Below, in pieces: positions 29,081 through 38,590 of a DNA stretch of 64,000 nucleotides. This DNA is from Aliivibrio fischeri (GTDB lineage: Bacteria; Pseudomonadota; Gammaproteobacteria; Enterobacterales; Vibrionaceae): contig NZ_WOBR01000004.1 in assembly GCF_009727955.1 (NCBI RefSeq), positions 993,724 to 1,057,723 on the forward strand, given 5' to 3'. Each line of letters starts with the position of its first letter. The first letter of the stretch is position 1. The notes below the pieces were generated by a model. That model had not been told where the DNA came from. It did not search any database and was given only the letters and a program-made list of their open reading frames with translations. The position numbers and the translations under genes were made by a program.

Positions 29081-29470
29081 ATGAATAAATCAATAATAAT
29101 TGCAATAACCTCAGCATTATTTATCGCAGGGTGTTCAACGCAATCAGAAAAAACACCAGCGATTTCCTCAGATAATATCAATCCAATTTGTAATGTAGAT
29201 AATAATATGGCCGGTGGTTGGGTCACATCTACCGTAACACCAGAAGCAAAAGAAGCGGTTGAGCACGTTTTAAGTATGATGAATACATCTGCTAAACTTA
29301 AACAAATATTAGATGTAAAAACTCAGGTAGTGAATGGCATTAATTACGCGATTGATTTTGAGCTTGATGATGGCCAAGTCTGGAATACTCGTGTGTATCG
29401 CAGCCTTAAAGGTCAATATCAAATGACTCAACCTGCTCAGCAAGGCAGCATGACTCAAAATTGCCAATAA
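29081..29470 (+). CDS. Cystatin-like lipoprotein
   Basis: A 129-aa protein with a lipoprotein signal (ALFIAGC, lipid Cys18). The mature part has GGW near 46-48, a helix, then TQVVNGINYAIDFEL: QVVNG matches the cystatin QxVxG loop and the following strand fits the fold. In true cystatins this loop and the N-terminal Gly enter the active site of papain-type cysteine proteases. Bacterial cystatin-like lipoproteins are rare and mostly untested, so a protease-inhibitor role is inference. It lies 27 bp upstream of a second lipoprotein gene and is probably cotranscribed with it. Confidence 0.75.
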   Translation: MNKSIIIAITSALFIAGCSTQSEKTPAISSDNINPICNVDNNMAGGWVTSTVTPEAKEAVEHVLSMMNTSAKLKQILDVKTQVVNGINYAIDFELDDGQVWNTRVYRSLKGQYQMTQPAQQGSMTQNCQ

Positions 29471-29497
29471 CAACACTATAATTCAAAGGACACTCTA

Positions 29498-29860
29498 ATG
29501 CTTAAAAAAACAGTAATTACGATTTCGATGCTATTAACATTAGCTGCGTGCAGTTCATCTGAAACGCCAGAACCAACAAAAGCAAATGCAACCAATCCGG
29601 CAGCAACATTTTGTGCAGAGCGTGGAACTTATGACTTAGATACAGGTAACTGTACACTTGGCAATGGCGATGTAGTTAACGCTTGGGAATACTACCGTAA
29701 TCATAAACAATCGATGACTAAACCTGTTGGAAAGCCTAATCCTGCTGCTGCATATTGTGTTGAACAAGAAGGCACATATAACTTAGATGACAGCACATGT
29801 GTGTTAAAAACGGGTGAAAAGGTTAACGCTTGGGATTTCTTCCGTAGCAGCCAGAAATAA
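29498..29860 (+). CDS. Lipoprotein with two DUF333 repeats
   Basis: A 120-aa lipoprotein (LTLAACS, lipid Cys18). Two tandem DUF333 units follow: NPAATFCAERGTYDL...CTLGNGDVVNAWEYYR and NPAAAYCVEQEGTYNL...CVLKTGEKVNAWDFFR. Each has a pair of cysteines likely to form a disulphide. DUF333 proteins are small envelope proteins of unknown function, sometimes labelled putative hemolysin without evidence. Confidence 0.85.
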   Translation: MLKKTVITISMLLTLAACSSSETPEPTKANATNPAATFCAERGTYDLDTGNCTLGNGDVVNAWEYYRNHKQSMTKPVGKPNPAAAYCVEQEGTYNLDDSTCVLKTGEKVNAWDFFRSSQK

Positions 29861-29886
29861 CACAAACAACATCTAAAAATAATTAA

Positions 29887-29908
29887 GGCTGACGCTTCAG
29901 CCTTTTTT
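29887..29908 (+). terminator. Terminator after the lipoprotein pair
   Basis: GGCTGA (29887-29892), loop CGCT, TCAGCC (29897-29902), then six T. Confidence 0.9.
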
Positions 29909-29980
29909 ATTTGTCTTTTTCCTTTACTGATAGTAAATCTCATTTAGAATGCGTACATTGTTTTTATTACGAGATGAGAT

Positions 29981-30838
29981 ATGTCATATTTACTTTCAAT
30001 TACTCTACTATGGGCTTTTTCATTTAGCCTTATCGGCGTATATTTAGCTGGACAAGTGGATGCTTGGTTTTCTGTGCTAATGCGTATTGGTTTAGCTACT
30101 TTAGTTTTTCTTCCTTTTCTACGCCCAAAAAATATCTCATTGAATACAGCGCTTAAATTAATGGCTATTGGTGCTATTCAATTAGGATTAATGTACGTCT
30201 TCTACTATCAATCCTTCTTATATCTTACCGTTCCTGAAGTTTTGCTTTTTACTGTAATGACTCCTATTTATATCACTTTATTAAATGATGCATTTGAAGG
30301 TAAATTTCATTCGCACTTTATGATCAGTGCCGTAATAGCAACACTAGGTGCAATTGCCATTCGATATAATGGGATTGATGCAGGTTTTTTATTAGGGTTT
30401 GGACTCGTTCAAGGGGCAAACCTTTGTTTTGCGACAGGACAAGTTTGCTATAAACGTTTAATGAAAGATCAAGAAATTGAACAAAAAACAGTTTTTGGTT
30501 TCTTCTTTATAGGCGCATTGATTGTTGCCAGTACTTGTTATTTATTATTCGGAAATAGCGAAAAGCTGCCAACAACATCCGTTCAGTGGGGAGTATTAAT
30601 TTATCTTGGCGTGATAGCATCAGGCATGGGGTACTTTATGTGGAATAAAGGCGCAACATTGGTGAATGTTGGTGTGTTAGCCGTAATGAATAATCTACTT
30701 ATTCCTGCGGGTATCTTAGTCAATCTATTAATATGGAATCGAGATGCGGATATTCTAAGGTTGAGCATTGGCGGTGCTTTAATTTTATTAGCACTTATTG
30801 TGAATCAGAAATTAGAAAAAAGACATCATCAATCTTAA
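29981..30838 (+). CDS. EamA-family (DMT) transporter
   Basis: A 285-aa integral membrane protein with about ten hydrophobic segments arranged as two five-helix EamA halves. The start is SITLLWAFSFSLIGVYLAG, and the second half reads WGVLIYLGVIASGMGYFMWN, the typical C-terminal EamA motif. It probably exports an amino acid or small metabolite; substrate unknown. Monocistronic with its own terminator. Confidence 0.85.
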   Translation: MSYLLSITLLWAFSFSLIGVYLAGQVDAWFSVLMRIGLATLVFLPFLRPKNISLNTALKLMAIGAIQLGLMYVFYYQSFLYLTVPEVLLFTVMTPIYITLLNDAFEGKFHSHFMISAVIATLGAIAIRYNGIDAGFLLGFGLVQGANLCFATGQVCYKRLMKDQEIEQKTVFGFFFIGALIVASTCYLLFGNSEKLPTTSVQWGVLIYLGVIASGMGYFMWNKGATLVNVGVLAVMNNLLIPAGILVNLLIWNRDADILRLSIGGALILLALIVNQKLEKRHHQS

Positions 30839-30851
30839 TCAAAATAAAAAA

Positions 30852-30880
30852 GAGCAGTATTGACATAACAAATACTGCTC
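30852..30880. terminator. Bidirectional terminator between convergent genes
   Basis: GAGCAGTATT (30852-30861) pairs with AATACTGCTC (30871-30880) across a 9-nt loop. An A-run precedes it, giving T on the minus strand for the 211-aa gene; the plus-side tail TACTCTTATT is weaker. Confidence 0.8.
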
Positions 30881-30888
30881 TACTCTTA

Positions 30889-31524
30889 TTAAGCTTCGTG
30901 TTTGACTCTCGTCACACCAAATGATGCAACAACACAAGTAAAGTAGAACCAGGATACCGCACCAGTAAACTTACAGCCCTCTTCAAAGATCTGAGTTGTT
31001 TCATAACCAAAAGGTAAATAACCTTGAATCACATCAGTGCCAATTGAAGCGGCTAGTAACCCGCCAGCAAGTAAAAATGAGAAACCATCAATTTCAATAA
31101 TATCTTTATAGTGTAATGCTAAAATGGCAAGTGCAACGACAGCATAAAAGAAATAACAAATATATTGATTTACATATCGGTCATGAATTAAGAAAAAATC
31201 ATCAACAGCTAAAATTGATGCCAACGTTCCCATTAGAAAAAGTAAACGTTGCGTCTTACCACTTTGAATAAAAATCGCACTGAAAAAAGCAATTGAAATT
31301 GAACCAACCCAAAACCACACACCAATATTTGAAAGAAACCCACGGAAGCTATGCACTTCTGTTTGTTGTGCCAAGTCTCTCAACACTTCCATTGGTGTAA
31401 ATCCTAATGCTTTATTAAGACCAAACAATGAAAGAGCATAAAATATAATAGCTGGGATTAAAGCCAATAAACAATAAGATAGCATTCTTTTAGGATTAAA
31501 AATCTGACGTAAAATAGTGTTCAA
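30889..31524 (-). CDS. Uncharacterised six-helix membrane protein
   Basis: A 211-aa protein with about six hydrophobic segments. I do not recognise the family. Polar residues stand out in membrane context: LAVDDFFLIHDRY after the third segment and FEEGCKFTGAVSW before the last. A D..HD plus E arrangement in a small multi-helix protein recalls membrane hydrolases of the CREST group, but the match is too loose to name. Monocistronic. Confidence 0.7.
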   Translation of the reverse strand: MNTILRQIFNPKRMLSYCLLALIPAIIFYALSLFGLNKALGFTPMEVLRDLAQQTEVHSFRGFLSNIGVWFWVGSISIAFFSAIFIQSGKTQRLLFLMGTLASILAVDDFFLIHDRYVNQYICYFFYAVVALAILALHYKDIIEIDGFSFLLAGGLLAASIGTDVIQGYLPFGYETTQIFEEGCKFTGAVSWFYFTCVVASFGVTRVKHEA

Positions 31525-31763
31525 AACACACCTCTTTAGTTATTTCTTGTAATAAATGTGGCGCAATAATCTATCTTTTGAGAAACAAGATCAAGATCAC
31601 ATTTGTTGCATAAATGAGATAAGCCATTCACTAATTTATTCATTATATTTCCATTAGCAAAATTTATCTTTACGAGAAAAATTACTCGTTTTACTTGGTC
31701 ACTCTTTAGCCTCATAGTCGCGGAAAATTACTTCCTATCTATTACTTTTTTTGAGGCACTGCG

Positions 31764-32924
31764 GTGGAAAAAACAACATCAACTCAATCACAATCTGGTC
31801 TACTTATTCCTGTGATTGCTCTCTCTTTATTTGCTATTGCATCAGGGTATTTAATGAGCTTAATCCCCCTAATGCTAAGTCAATATGGGATTGAGGCGAA
31901 ATACGCCAGTTGGTTAGCCAGTGCTTTTTACGCAGGCCTACTTGTTGGTGCCGGTGTTATCGAACCTTTTGTGGCTCGTTTAGGTCATAAAAACTCATTC
32001 GTTTTATTTTTAGCATTGCTTGCTGCAACAATTATAGCTCTTCCTGCTATTCCTGATGAATTATTTTGGATGGTAGCAAGATTCGTTGCTGGTATTGCCG
32101 TCGCTGGTGTATTTGTTGTTGTTGAGTCTTGGCTGTTAATTGGTGATGCAGAAAGCCGACCAAAACGCTTAGGTTTATACATGGGCGCACTTTATGGCGG
32201 TTCATCTCTAGGACAACTTGGTATCGGTTTTATTGGTATTGAAGGTCTATTACCGTATTACATGATCATCGGCCTAATCATGATGGCCATTGCTTGTTTA
32301 TTATTTGGTAAAGGTGCACAACCTCAAGTTCAACACCACAATGTTTTGAACTTCAAACAAATACTAAAACTAAACAAAGCTTCTATCATGGGCTGTGTTG
32401 TGTCTGGTCTATTACTGGGTGCAGTGTATGGTCTAATGCCATTAGAATTAAAACATCGCAACATTAACACTGCGCAAATTGGTAGTCTTATGGCGCTGAT
32501 CGTTCTTGGTGGTATGGCAGTACAACCGATTGTTTCTTATTTATCGAAACATTTTGCTAAAACGCTACTAATGGCTCTATTTTGTATTTTAGGTGTTTTC
32601 TCTGTTGGTTTAACTGCATTGAGTGATCACGCTGCTGTACTGGCAGTAGCTTTAGTTCTTCTTGGTATGGCTGCGTTTGCACTTTACCCAATTGCGATCT
32701 CACTTGGCTGTGATCAACTGGATGAATCTTATATTGTGTCTGCAACACAAGTAATGCTTTTTAGCTACAGTATTGGTTCGGTATGTGGCCCTGTTATGGC
32801 AAATACATTAATGAACACTGCCGAAGGTCTTATGAGCTACTTATTTGCTATCTTATTAGCAACGGCTATTTACATGATCTTCGCTAATATTCGTCAACAC
32901 CGCCCAATGGTTGCCGGCGAATAA
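31764..32924 (+). CDS. MFS transporter
   Basis: A 386-aa major facilitator protein with 12 predicted membrane segments. The first-half motif A-like loop is EPFVARLGHKNSF, and VARFVAGIAVAGVFVVVESW resembles the YcaD-type subgroup of exporters. Substrate unknown. It starts at GTG 31764 with GAGGC about 8 nt upstream. Its 240-bp upstream region is shared with the divergent 211-aa membrane protein. Confidence 0.87.
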   Translation: MEKTTSTQSQSGLLIPVIALSLFAIASGYLMSLIPLMLSQYGIEAKYASWLASAFYAGLLVGAGVIEPFVARLGHKNSFVLFLALLAATIIALPAIPDELFWMVARFVAGIAVAGVFVVVESWLLIGDAESRPKRLGLYMGALYGGSSLGQLGIGFIGIEGLLPYYMIIGLIMMAIACLLFGKGAQPQVQHHNVLNFKQILKLNKASIMGCVVSGLLLGAVYGLMPLELKHRNINTAQIGSLMALIVLGGMAVQPIVSYLSKHFAKTLLMALFCILGVFSVGLTALSDHAAVLAVALVLLGMAAFALYPIAISLGCDQLDESYIVSATQVMLFSYSIGSVCGPVMANTLMNTAEGLMSYLFAILLATAIYMIFANIRQHRPMVAGE

Positions 32925-32987
32925 TTCCTTAGATTCTTATTACGGTGCGCGCTACAATGCGCACCTAAATAATTATGAGATATTAAA

Positions 32988-33305
32988 ATGGAAGACGCAC
33001 AATACGTTGTTGAGTGGGAAGAAACCACCACATTAAATTTTGAAGGTGCTCAATTAGTTTCGGCTTACCACACTTGTGAAGAAGAAGGCGATGAAACTGA
33101 ACTTGAATTTGGTGAAGGCTGGTTTCAAGGTAAAGATGGTGAAGAGTACCGAATTGAAGTTCAAATGGCTCCTTTCCATCCTTATGATGAAGATCCTGTT
33201 CGTTTAGCTAACATCACAATTAATGGTGAAATCGTTAAAATTCTGGAAATTGCAGAAACCATTGATGGCGAATTCTTCATTGAACCAAGTGATAGCGATT
33301 ACTAA
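32988..33305 (+). CDS. Small acidic protein, uncharacterised
   Basis: A 105-aa, very acidic cytosolic protein with alternating strand-like segments (YVVEWEETTTLNF, EYRIEVQMAPFHPYDEDP, ANITINGEIVKILEI). Family not recognised. Good codon pattern, its own start after a 60-bp leader, and a strong terminator directly downstream support a real gene. Confidence 0.75.
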   Translation: MEDAQYVVEWEETTTLNFEGAQLVSAYHTCEEEGDETELEFGEGWFQGKDGEEYRIEVQMAPFHPYDEDPVRLANITINGEIVKILEIAETIDGEFFIEPSDSDY

Positions 33306-33324
33306 AGCACAGTCTTGAATACTA

Positions 33325-33354
33325 AAAAGCACAACATAAGTATGTTGTGCTTTT
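33325..33354 (+). terminator. Strong terminator after the acidic protein gene
   Basis: A 14-bp stem AAAAGCACAACATA / TATGTTGTGCTTTT with a 2-nt nominal loop (33325-33354), ending in a T-run. Confidence 0.9.
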
Positions 33355-33436
33355 TTAATAGGTATCACTGGTAAGCTTGGTATTACACGCTCATTATGCT
33401 ACACATAAAGCATTATTTACCAATACCTTAAATTCA

Positions 33437-34417
33437 ATGAGAGCCATCATTCAACAATTTGGACCTGCATTAGAGTCTGTGCAACTCGAACCTTACTCCC
33501 CTTCAGAACCACTAATTAATGAACTTCAAGTAGAAATGAAGCTCAGCACGATTAATCCCTCAGATCTAATAACAATTTCAGGAGCCTATCGCTCTCGAAT
33601 AACGTTACCATTTGTACCTGGATTTGAAGGTATAGGAAAGGTAACAAAATACTCAGATTCGACATCTATATTTTCAATTGGTGACAGAGTGCTGCCTATT
33701 GGTACTGCTGGCGCATGGCAAAAATATCGAAACACAAAAGAAGAGTGGTGCTTTACCATTCCAGAAAATTTGAGCGATGAGCAAGCAGTAACATCATACA
33801 TAAATCCGATGACTGCATGGTTAATGCTAACTGAAGCTCTCAATATTCATTCTAATATGTCTATTATTGTTAATGCTGCTAACTCAGCAATCGGATTAAT
33901 GCTTATTCGAATGCTAAATCATTTAGGCATTACACCGATTGCTTTAGTTCGCCGAGACAACACGATAGAAGAATTTGAAAACTGCAGAGTTCACACCATC
34001 ATCAATACATCAAATAATGCTGATTATCAAAAGCTACTCGATATAACAAAAGATAATAAAATCGATGCTGTATTAGACTGCATTGGTGGAGATGATGCCC
34101 TTTTATACACCCACATCGTAAAAGAACACGCTCAGTTTATTAATTATGGTTTATTGTCTAAGCAACCAATTCCTGCTGATTTCTGGATTCAACGCCCTGA
34201 CATTCAATTTTCATATTTTCATCTTAGGCAGTGGATACATTCAGCTGAAAAGCCGCTGATTCAAAACAAACTGAATGAAGTAATGAATCTTGTTCATCAA
34301 GGAATTGCAGATACAAAAATTGATCGTTATTTCTCTTTAAAAGAAATTCATCATGCGATTCAATATATTGAAAAAACCAGAACGGTTAATAAAGGAAAGG
34401 TTCTTATCACTTTTTAA
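33437..34417 (+). CDS. Zinc-independent MDR reductase (enoyl reductase-like)
   Basis: A 326-aa medium-chain dehydrogenase/reductase. The N-terminal GroES-like domain has STINPSDLITISGAY and LPFVPGFEGIGKV; catalytic zinc ligands are absent. The cofactor domain reads SIIVNAANSAIGLMLIRML, in place of the usual GxGxxG, and VLDCIGGDDA. It is closest in pattern to 2-enoyl thioester reductase or quinone oxidoreductase-like members that use NADPH. The frame is open from TTG 33377, but family alignment and MRAIIQQFG favour ATG 33437. Confidence 0.82.
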   Translation: MRAIIQQFGPALESVQLEPYSPSEPLINELQVEMKLSTINPSDLITISGAYRSRITLPFVPGFEGIGKVTKYSDSTSIFSIGDRVLPIGTAGAWQKYRNTKEEWCFTIPENLSDEQAVTSYINPMTAWLMLTEALNIHSNMSIIVNAANSAIGLMLIRMLNHLGITPIALVRRDNTIEEFENCRVHTIINTSNNADYQKLLDITKDNKIDAVLDCIGGDDALLYTHIVKEHAQFINYGLLSKQPIPADFWIQRPDIQFSYFHLRQWIHSAEKPLIQNKLNEVMNLVHQGIADTKIDRYFSLKEIHHAIQYIEKTRTVNKGKVLITF

Positions 34418-34434
34418 TAAGAACCTCTAAATAA

Positions 34435-34857
34435 CTACTTAAATATTTTTTCCATCGACAGGTGTGGAATATCGGCTTCAATAAACTCTTCGCCATAAGG
34501 TCGAAATCCCAGTTTTTCATAAAACTGAATCGCGTGTTTTTGAGAGCCTAAATATACACGCTCATAGTTTTGGCTTACCGCTTCTTCTATAAGTGATAAT
34601 ACAATTTTAGAGCCTAAACCTTTAGAGCGATACGCTTTTAAAATCGCAATGCGTCCAATATGGCCATCACTTAAAATGCGTCCAGTTCCAACCGCTTCTC
34701 CATCACAATACACAAGCGCATGAACAGCACTTGAGTCTAAACCATCAAATTCAATTTCAGGATCGATCTCTTGCTCTTGAATAAAAACCGAATCTCGAAT
34801 AGAACGGATTTCCTCTTTTTCATTATTTATATACGCGACATTTTTTACTTCAAACAT
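34435..34857 (-). CDS. GNAT-family N-acetyltransferase
   Basis: A 140-aa GNAT protein. The acetyl-CoA binding motif is IAILKAYRSKGLGSKIVLSL (R/Q-x-x-G-x-G/A form), followed by YLGSQKHAIQFYEKLGF, the usual C-terminal motif B. The ElaA/YjdJ-like subgroup is suggested by the start and by FDGLDSSAVHALVY. Substrate unknown. Confidence 0.87.
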   Translation of the reverse strand: MFEVKNVAYINNEKEEIRSIRDSVFIQEQEIDPEIEFDGLDSSAVHALVYCDGEAVGTGRILSDGHIGRIAILKAYRSKGLGSKIVLSLIEEAVSQNYERVYLGSQKHAIQFYEKLGFRPYGEEFIEADIPHLSMEKIFK

Positions 34858-34923
34858 GTTTCCGTTCTCTTTATTAACGATTAACTCAATGTACCGAAAG
34901 TCACCGTATGAATAAAGTGAAAA

Positions 34924-35157
34924 TCAATAGTTAGACTGTAACGATAAACTTAATAATGTGATAAATAGCCCTATACTCTGAATTGCAAATGGGTATTTGG
35001 CATCTTTCCAATGCATACTACAAAAGACAATCGCTATAGGATTGAAAATAATACACAACAACCCCCACACAATACTCTGGCTAAAAGCCTCTAAGACTAA
35101 TAAAGCACCGCCAACGAGAAACACCACAACACCGAGCCAAACAAAAATATCAGCCAT
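34924..35157 (-). CDS. Small inner-membrane protein
   Basis: A 77-aa protein with two to three hydrophobic segments (IFVWLGVVVFLVGGALLVL, IVWGLLCIIFNPIAIVFCS, AIQSIGLFITLLSLSL) and a short polar HWKDAKYP loop. Not assigned to a family. Monocistronic between GNAT and glutathione synthetase genes. Confidence 0.65.
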   Translation of the reverse strand: MADIFVWLGVVVFLVGGALLVLEAFSQSIVWGLLCIIFNPIAIVFCSMHWKDAKYPFAIQSIGLFITLLSLSLQSNY

Positions 35158-35287
35158 TAAAAAAACACCTCATTTATTCAATGACCATAAGGTACTTAAA
35201 TGCATAAACTGAGTGTGAGTCCACAATTGAGACTCGTATTTTTTACGAACTATTTTAATGTTTGGTTCAGTTTGTATTAAGGAAAAA

Positions 35288-36748
35288 TTAATCCACTAAA
35301 ACCAAAGAGTCTAAAATGCCTTTTCCACTATGAATTCCACCTTCATTTTCACTGGCAGGCTTACTACGAATTAAATAACCCGCATAACCATCCAGTTCAG
35401 TAACAGGCTTACCATTGTAGTAAGCGGTAAACAGCCCTATTTCACTCACTAAATCATTTACAAGAGTCTGTTCACCATCTCGAACAGCTACCGTTGGTGT
35501 ATCACGTTCATGAGGATATAAGCGCTGCATTAACGCCCATGCGTCATATTCTGCAGCATCTAATTGATTGAGCTTTTGGGTAATATCATCACCAAAAACG
35601 CAATGTCCACCACCTTCACCTTGATTTTTTAATACCCATTCAGACTTATTCGCATTAAGAGTAAACCAATGAATAGTATCGGCATTAATCGGTTTCATAT
35701 CAGCGAATACGCTTTTAACCAATGATGCCTCATCTTTGCTTAACCCCCAACGGGCATATTCACTTTCTGGCATCATAGTTAACAACATTTGCATTGATTT
35801 ACTGGTCGCTAATTGCTGACTAATCGTTGCATTCACCGCAACATGATGCTGTTCAATAAACAATCTTGTTTGGCTCAACGTATGACAACAAATAGGCTCA
35901 TTAAGCTCTGCTGAGAAATAATCCTCATACTGATAGCCTGCACGTAAATAAACCACATCAACAGCACCAACGTTTTCTAGCAATAAGCGTTTATTATCAC
36001 CACTAGATAGCTGAGTTCTTAATTGTTCAAACGTTCTTCGAACCGTTCGAACACCTTGCTTTTGGAGTTCAACTTCCAACAAATGTTGGTCATACACGTT
36101 ATCTTCATTCTTTTGTACAACCATCAAGAATGTCGGTTTACTTTCATTACCAAAATGCGCATTTACCGATTTCGCTGCCGCTGCAATACCATATGCAAGT
36201 TGTTCTAAACCTTGATTTTCAGTAGGCACAGCCGATGCATCTTCAATCCATTGGTGATACGTATTTGGCCATTGCTGTTTCATAAACGCATGAAGCTCTG
36301 CCGCTCGTTGACCAAAAGGCCCCATGCCAGCTGCAATACCATTAAATTCAATGACTTTTGCACCGTGTTGACGATCATCCATAAAATCAGTTCGCATCAA
36401 TAATAACGGCTGACGCTCAGCAACAAGTTTATTATGAGCGTCACCATGCAGTTGTTGATGTAATGACATTAATAAACCAAAGAACGGATCAGCTTTTGCC
36501 ATATCACTTAATGATGATTGGAGAAAATCATGATCTTCAGAAACGTTATGGATTAATTTAGTGATTAACGGAGTCACTCTCAACAAATGTTGATACACAT
36601 CACGCTCGATACTCATAGGAGCGATACTAAATGGACAATGTCTTGCCGTACTATCTGCTTGTCTGAATGCTACCCCATGCATGATTGCCCATTCACATGC
36701 ATCTTCAATGATTTGTTGAGAAACCAACAGTTTTTTTTCTGTATTCAT
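35288..36748 (-). CDS. Eukaryotic-type glutathione synthetase
   Basis: A 486-aa ATP-grasp enzyme resembling eukaryotic GSS rather than bacterial GshB. Shared landmarks: EFNGIAAGMGPFG (eukaryotic EINTISASFGG), VVYLRAGYQYEDY (FRDGYMP), the Gly-rich ATP loop WVLKNQGEGGGHCVFG, LVSEIGLFTAYY (ISELGIFG), and the C-terminal lid GYLIRSKPASENEGGIHSGK with GILDSLVLVD. It should join glycine, or another small amino compound, to gamma-glutamylcysteine. Last gene of the gshA-ABC-ABC-GSS operon, 24 bp after the exporter. Acceptor specificity cannot be read from sequence. Confidence 0.85.
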   Translation of the reverse strand: MNTEKKLLVSQQIIEDACEWAIMHGVAFRQADSTARHCPFSIAPMSIERDVYQHLLRVTPLITKLIHNVSEDHDFLQSSLSDMAKADPFFGLLMSLHQQLHGDAHNKLVAERQPLLLMRTDFMDDRQHGAKVIEFNGIAAGMGPFGQRAAELHAFMKQQWPNTYHQWIEDASAVPTENQGLEQLAYGIAAAAKSVNAHFGNESKPTFLMVVQKNEDNVYDQHLLEVELQKQGVRTVRRTFEQLRTQLSSGDNKRLLLENVGAVDVVYLRAGYQYEDYFSAELNEPICCHTLSQTRLFIEQHHVAVNATISQQLATSKSMQMLLTMMPESEYARWGLSKDEASLVKSVFADMKPINADTIHWFTLNANKSEWVLKNQGEGGGHCVFGDDITQKLNQLDAAEYDAWALMQRLYPHERDTPTVAVRDGEQTLVNDLVSEIGLFTAYYNGKPVTELDGYAGYLIRSKPASENEGGIHSGKGILDSLVLVD

Positions 36749-36772
36749 TTTTATAACTCTAAATTCAATAAC

Positions 36773-38590
36773 TCAAGCTGCGTTAATTCCAGCTAAACCA
36801 AGTGTGCTATTCTGATGTTCATTTTCTTCTTGCGCTTTTTGCGCTAAATATAAACTTCGGTAATCACCATCTTGAATAATAAGCTCGTCATGCGTGCCAC
36901 TTTGAACCACTTTTCCTTTATTCATGACCAAAATTTGATCCGCATTTTTTATCGTTGATAATCGATGAGCGACCATGATTACTGTTCTCCCATCTTGAAT
37001 ATTTTCTAATGCTTCTTTTACTGCTTCTTCCGTTTCACTATCAATATTTGCAGTCGCTTCATCCAATAAGAAAATACTTGGTTGGTGCGAAATAGCACGA
37101 GCTAATGCTAAAAGCTGCCTTTCTCCCACTGAAAGTGATGCGCCGCCATGCCCTGGTTGATGCTCATAACCATTAGTTAATCGATTAATAAATTGATGTG
37201 CTTTTACCTGCTGCGCTGCTGCAATTACCTTTTCTTTATCTGGGGCTGAATGTGATAAATTAATATTTTCAATTATCGAGCCACTAAATATAGTTGGGTC
37301 TTGAGATACTAAACCAAACATTTTTCTCAATTGAATTTCTGGCAGTGATTCAATTGGTTGGCCTCCAATTAAGATGGAGCCTTTTTGATGCTGGTAGAAT
37401 CGCATAAGCAAATTGATTACTGAGCTTTTTCCACTACCCGTATGACCTACTATCGCCGTAAACTTCCCACCTTTAGCGACAAAACTCACATCAGATAAAA
37501 CCAAATGTTCCTCATCATAACTTAGATTCACACTCTTAAACTCAATATCATACGGTGTTACTAACTCTGCAAATTCTTGAGGGTAACGATTCTGTTCTGA
37601 TTTTTCATCTAGCAACTCAAACACTCGTTTTGATGCAACAGTCGCCACTTGTAATTTACGTAACTCCATTGAAAGTTGTCGGAATGGGTCAAAAAAACGT
37701 TCTATATAATTTAAAAATGCATATAGCGTTCCGATTTCAACCACTGTCGTTAATGATGCATTAGCGAACCACGCTACAATACCAACAGCCGTTAAATTGG
37801 AGACTAAACGAGTTAATGGAATAAGCATTAAGCTATCAATCGCGATTGATTTCGTTCTAAACTCAAACCAACGTTGGTTTTCTTTTTCAAACTTATCTTT
37901 AAACACTTTTTCTTGATTAAACGCCTGAATCAGTGACATTCCTTGTAACGATTCGTTAATACGTCCATTAATATTACTGACCTGCTCTCTAATCCCATTA
38001 AACACTGGCATTGAGATTTTTCGATACAAATGCATTGTTGTCAGTAGTATCGGGATCAAAACTAAGCTCAATAACATCAAGCGCCAATCCAAGATCGCTA
38101 TCGCAATAAATATCGCAATGATGTGTAAGCTACCTTGAATGATTGTAGGTATCGTTGAAACAAACATATCACGCATCGATTCAGTATCATTAGTGATATA
38201 AGAAACCAATTTACCAGCGGATAATTTATCAAAGATGCTGATTGGAAAATTCAGCACATGATTAAACAACTGTTTTCTCACATCATTAATCACTAACAAG
38301 GCACTGTGACGAAATGACACCGCTTGCAAATACGTAAATAACGCTGATATCACATAAAACACCATAACTAAGCTAACAAGCCCTATCAGATGTGGCCATT
38401 CAAATTGCTGCGGTACGATAACGTCATCAAGGATAATCTTCGCCATCCATGGAATCGCCATTTCTGCACTTATCGCTACCGATAACATCATAAACGCGAC
38501 AATAAATCGCATTTTATGTGGAAGAGAATAAGCGACCAATCGTTTAAACAAGAACATATCACTTGGTTGCTGTGCTTGTTCTTTACTCAT
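36773..38590 (-). CDS. MdlB-like ABC exporter half-transporter
   Basis: A 605-aa fused six-helix membrane domain plus ATPase. Walker A is GHTGSGKSS, Walker B IFLLDEATANID with the catalytic Glu, the signature is LSVGE rather than LSGGQ, and the switch His is VAHRLS. It overlaps the MdlA-like gene by 8 bp and should form a heterodimer with it. The consensus ATP site would then combine this Walker A/B with the partner LSGGQ. The neighbours (gamma-glutamylcysteine ligase, glutathione synthetase) suggest a thiol peptide substrate, by analogy with CydDC. That link is inference. Confidence 0.87.
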   Translation of the reverse strand: MSKEQAQQPSDMFLFKRLVAYSLPHKMRFIVAFMMLSVAISAEMAIPWMAKIILDDVIVPQQFEWPHLIGLVSLVMVFYVISALFTYLQAVSFRHSALLVINDVRKQLFNHVLNFPISIFDKLSAGKLVSYITNDTESMRDMFVSTIPTIIQGSLHIIAIFIAIAILDWRLMLLSLVLIPILLTTMHLYRKISMPVFNGIREQVSNINGRINESLQGMSLIQAFNQEKVFKDKFEKENQRWFEFRTKSIAIDSLMLIPLTRLVSNLTAVGIVAWFANASLTTVVEIGTLYAFLNYIERFFDPFRQLSMELRKLQVATVASKRVFELLDEKSEQNRYPQEFAELVTPYDIEFKSVNLSYDEEHLVLSDVSFVAKGGKFTAIVGHTGSGKSSVINLLMRFYQHQKGSILIGGQPIESLPEIQLRKMFGLVSQDPTIFSGSIIENINLSHSAPDKEKVIAAAQQVKAHQFINRLTNGYEHQPGHGGASLSVGERQLLALARAISHQPSIFLLDEATANIDSETEEAVKEALENIQDGRTVIMVAHRLSTIKNADQILVMNKGKVVQSGTHDELIIQDGDYRSLYLAQKAQEENEHQNSTLGLAGINAA

